Below, in pieces: positions 6,899 to 8,388 of a stretch of DNA of 8,388 nucleotides. The notes under the pieces are model-generated. The model made no database searches, was not told the DNA's origin, and worked only from the letters and a program-made list of their open reading frames with translations. The DNA is taken from assembly GCA_029856375.1 (NCBI GenBank), contig JAHQWX010000060.1:1-8388 (forward strand), in the 5' to 3' direction. Each line of letters begins with the position of its first letter. The first letter of the stretch is position 1. The translations under genes and the position numbers were made by a program. This DNA is from Promethearchaeia archaeon. Its GTDB lineage: Archaea; Asgardarchaeota; Lokiarchaeia; Sigyniarchaeales; SOKP01.

Positions 6899-8092
6899 AT
6901 GAGCCAACGTATTTCCGAGAACATCATTATTTGCCTTGACATTAGTCGCTCGATGTATCGAAAAGATTACTCTCCAAATAGGCTCGAAGCTTCCAAAAAA
7001 GCTATTCAAAATCTCGTTTCCACGAGACTTAAAGACGATCCGTCAACTTCCTTTGCTATAATCACAATTTCAGATAAACCTAAAACCGTTCTTGACTTTA
7101 TTAACGCTGAGGCTACTATTATCGGTGAAATAAATGCTCTCGAATTTAAAGGAAATTCTGCTCTTGGAGATGCTCTAGCTTCTGCGATCCAAAAATTAAT
7201 TTCCGAATTAAGAAAAGTTGGCGCTAAAGTACCAAGAATACTCGTAGTCTCCGATGGAAATTTCACAAAAACTTCAGTTGATCCGATAAAAATGGCTAAT
7301 TTGGCAAGTAAATTAAATATAAAAATAGACACTTTTCGATTAGGAGAAGTTAGCCATGTTAATCTTCTTAAAAGATTGTCAGATATTACTAAAGGGCAAT
7401 ATTACTATAATAACAACTCAGCCTCTATGATTGAAAGTGCAAAAAAATTTGCTGATTCAAATGTAAAAGATTATACAATGTCAATTAAAACTGCAATTGA
7501 AAATCCGGCATTTTTGCGCAAAATTGCTGCTAATTTGCTAAGAACTCAAGATCTAACTAAGGATCAAGAAGAAAGAATTAAACAAATTCGAGGAGAAGCC
7601 GATTATAAGAAATGCGTTATTTGCTTTGCAGATAAGTGCCCTTATACTGCTGGTACTTTTTTTACTGAAGGACGCTACTGCCCGAACTGTTCGACGCCAA
7701 TGCACCTTCATTGTGCAGCTGAATACGCAAAATCAGCAAAAGACGAAAAACAAAAGGAATCCGGGACATTTCGATGCCCTCACTGCTTTTATTTGCTAAA
7801 AATCCCCTCAGAAGTTCAACAAATCTCCAAATTATCTGAATTGAGAAGGCCAGAACATCCATCAAGAGGAGGGGGTGCAGACCTTTTTCACGTAAAAATG
7901 CAAAAGGCAGAAGAGCTCGGCGAAGAATCGATGTATAACGCTTGTCCCGCCTGTCACATGATTTTCGAAGAAGGACAAGATGTAGTGAAATGCGGCAATC
8001 CAGAATGCACCGCTATGTATCATTTCAATTGCTTTGAAAAATTAGAAGATACCCGCTGTAGTAATTGTGGTGTAGAATTGAGGCTTACTTGA
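6899..8092 (+). CDS. vWA protein with two zinc modules (TFIIH p44/Ssl1-like candidate)
   Basis: 397 residues. Residues 8-190 are a vWA domain with an intact metal site: D14, S16, S18 (DISRS), S87 in GNSALGDAL, and SDG (118-120). Zinc module 1: C239, C242, C261, C264, H269, C272, C293, C296 (C4HC3), plus C247. Zinc module 2: C349, C352, C365, C370, H375, C378, C387, C390, spaced CxxC-x12-C-x4-C-x4-H-x2-C-x8-CxxC. The order vWA, zinc finger, C-terminal RING-like module is that of TFIIH p44/Ssl1. From memory p44 also shares D-x-SR-x-M, a following PNRL and the pattern LxxxTxGxYY late in the vWA domain. In TFIIH, p44 binds p34 and stimulates the XPD helicase. A RING/PHD-type ubiquitin-ligase or adaptor role is the main alternative. 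Module 1 is nearly the same as that of the protein at 3297-4652, so the two are probably paralogues. Confidence 0.93.
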   Translation: MSQRISENIIICLDISRSMYRKDYSPNRLEASKKAIQNLVSTRLKDDPSTSFAIITISDKPKTVLDFINAEATIIGEINALEFKGNSALGDALASAIQKLISELRKVGAKVPRILVVSDGNFTKTSVDPIKMANLASKLNIKIDTFRLGEVSHVNLLKRLSDITKGQYYYNNNSASMIESAKKFADSNVKDYTMSIKTAIENPAFLRKIAANLLRTQDLTKDQEERIKQIRGEADYKKCVICFADKCPYTAGTFFTEGRYCPNCSTPMHLHCAAEYAKSAKDEKQKESGTFRCPHCFYLLKIPSEVQQISKLSELRRPEHPSRGGGADLFHVKMQKAEELGEESMYNACPACHMIFEEGQDVVKCGNPECTAMYHFNCFEKLEDTRCSNCGVELRLT

Positions 8093-8123
8093 ACTTAATT
8101 GAATATCTAACAAAATACTCGTA

Positions 8124-8132
8124 TTTTTTTTT
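8124..8132 (+). terminator. T9 terminator after the p44-like gene
   Basis: Nine consecutive T start about 30 bp after the stop codon. A hairpin follows immediately (8137-8157). Confidence 0.6.
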
Positions 8133-8136
8133 AAAA

Positions 8137-8157
8137 TTTTCCTTAAAAATAGGAAAA
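8137..8157. terminator. Hairpin between the p44-like gene and the C/D sRNA
   Basis: TTTTCCT (8137-8143) and AGGAAAA (8151-8157) form a 7-bp stem with a 7-nt loop. On the minus strand, TTTAATTTTTTCC (8164-8152) follows the sRNA D box and can end that transcript. The element may therefore serve both converging transcripts. Confidence 0.45.
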
Positions 8158-8170
8158 AATTAAAGGTAAG

Positions 8171-8234
8171 GCCCTCAGCACGAGAGGAACTCGTTCATTT
8201 TTTCTATCAGCTTTTTTATTTTTCATCATTAGGC
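8171..8234 (-). ncRNA. Box C/D sRNA with guide against the 23S sarcin-ricin loop
   Basis: On the minus strand, in order: GCCT (8234-8231), box C ATGATGA (8229-8223, exact RUGAUGA), a 12-nt spacer, box D' CTGA (8210-8207), a degenerate C' TGAACGA (8197-8191), the 12-nt guide GTTCCTCTCGTG (8190-8179), box D CTGA (8178-8175) and GGGC (8174-8171). GCCT and GGGC can form the terminal stem beside the kink-turn. The 64-nt length and 12-nt spacers are normal for archaeal C/D sRNAs, which guide fibrillarin. The guide pairs with the universal rRNA sequence UACGAGAGGAAC at all 12 positions (one G-U, next to box D). The N+5 rule points to the A of CGA, equivalent to E. coli A2660. The D' spacer is A-rich with no obvious target. 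A TATA box upstream and a T-tract downstream complete a transcription unit. The main weakness is the poor C' box. Confidence 0.75.
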
Positions 8235-8386
8235 GAATAATCAAATATTTCCCCATAAAATAAGCGAGTTTTATAGAGGAATAAACCTAACGATTGAAAT
8301 TTAAAGTAGAAGCAAGATGAAATAAGCAACCTCAGCAAGATATTACAAAATCGCTGTTTAGATAAAAAATCGGGGTCTATATTACG
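8216..8386 (-). CDS. Possible 3' end of a gene entering from the right edge
   Basis: One minus-strand frame is open for 56 codons from the right edge to a TAA at 8218-8216. The translation ends in GEIFDYSPNDEK and is otherwise rich in Phe and Leu; I do not recognise it. This stretch is about 31% G+C, closer to the genes than to the other gaps, which mildly supports coding. Against it, other frames nearby are also open by chance, and the putative tail overlaps the C/D sRNA box C and the sRNA TATA box. Archaeal C/D sRNA genes do sometimes overlap the 3' ends of reading frames. No start can be seen. Confidence 0.2.
   Translation of the reverse strand, partial: RNIDPDFLSKQRFCNILLRLLISSCFYFKFQSLGLFLYKTRLFYGEIFDYSPNDEK
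8270..8275 (-). promoter_or_regulatory. TATA box for the C/D sRNA
   Basis: The minus strand reads CTATAAAAC (TATAAA at 8275-8270). Initiation about 25 nt downstream falls near 8247, just before the sRNA terminal stem at 8234, which is the spacing expected of a dedicated promoter. Confidence 0.5.
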
Positions 8387-8388
8387 AT

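Noticed and set aside
3297..8092. Ubiquitin-ligase locus based on the RING/PHD-like zinc modules
   Set aside because: No ubiquitin-like, E1 or E2 gene is present in the window. It remains an alternative reading of the zinc modules, not a supported call.
8173..8190. Plus-strand match to the 23S/28S sarcin-ricin loop, suggesting an rRNA fragment
   Set aside because: The match is confined to about 17 bases with one difference and no flanking rRNA similarity. The C and D boxes on the other strand explain it better as an antisense guide.
8330..8337. Second CCTCAGCA (minus strand TGCTGAGG), a possible D box of another C/D sRNA
   Set aside because: No box C, D' or C' can be found at workable spacing upstream on the minus strand before the window ends.
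8093..8388. tRNA gene or CRISPR array in the last gap
   Set aside because: No T-loop/acceptor pairing typical of tRNA and no regularly spaced repeats were found.

Overview
The window is AT-rich (genes roughly one-third G+C, gaps lower), with archaeal-type TATA boxes and T-tract terminators. It encodes an archaeal-type CO dehydrogenase/acetyl-CoA synthase subunit, an Mrp-type Fe-S carrier, a Rag-like small GTPase fused to a roadblock domain, and two eukaryote-like von Willebrand A/zinc-binding proteins. That mix points to an Asgard archaeon, most likely a Lokiarchaeia-type lineage with a Wood-Ljungdahl pathway. This placement is inferred from gene content only.

Layout. (1) Bases 2-2173 (+): cdhA, lacking its 5' end at the window edge. 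(2) 2231-3073 (-): an Mrp/NBP35 P-loop ATPase, convergent with cdhA. (3) 3297-4652 (+): a vWA-like protein with degenerate metal site, a C4HC3 zinc module and a C-terminal helical tail. (4) 4834-5358 (+): a small four-helix membrane protein. (5) 5490-6701 (-): a three-domain protein, HhH-like / Rag-like GTPase / roadblock. (6) 6899-8092 (+): a vWA protein with intact metal site and two zinc modules, divergent from the GTPase. (7) 8171-8234 (-): a box C/D sRNA whose D-box guide is complementary to the sarcin-ricin loop of 23S rRNA, with its own TATA box and T-tract. The right edge may also hold the 3' end of another minus-strand gene.

Two things stand out. First, the two vWA/zinc proteins share a closely similar zinc module, so they look like diverged paralogues, and they resemble the two vWA subunits of eukaryotic TFIIH: the 397-residue protein recalls p44/Ssl1 and the 451-residue protein recalls p34/Tfb4, including its D-x-N-P variant of the metal site. 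These comparisons are from memory and need profile searches. Second, the C/D sRNA has C, D' and D boxes, a 12-nt C'-D guide and a terminal stem. Under the N+5 rule it would direct 2'-O-methylation to the adenosine equivalent to E. coli A2660, the residue attacked by ricin.

The central genes are each separated by 130-220 bp with their own promoter-like signals, so they look like separately transcribed neighbours rather than an operon. A joint role for the GTPase, the membrane protein and the vWA pair is only a hypothesis from proximity.
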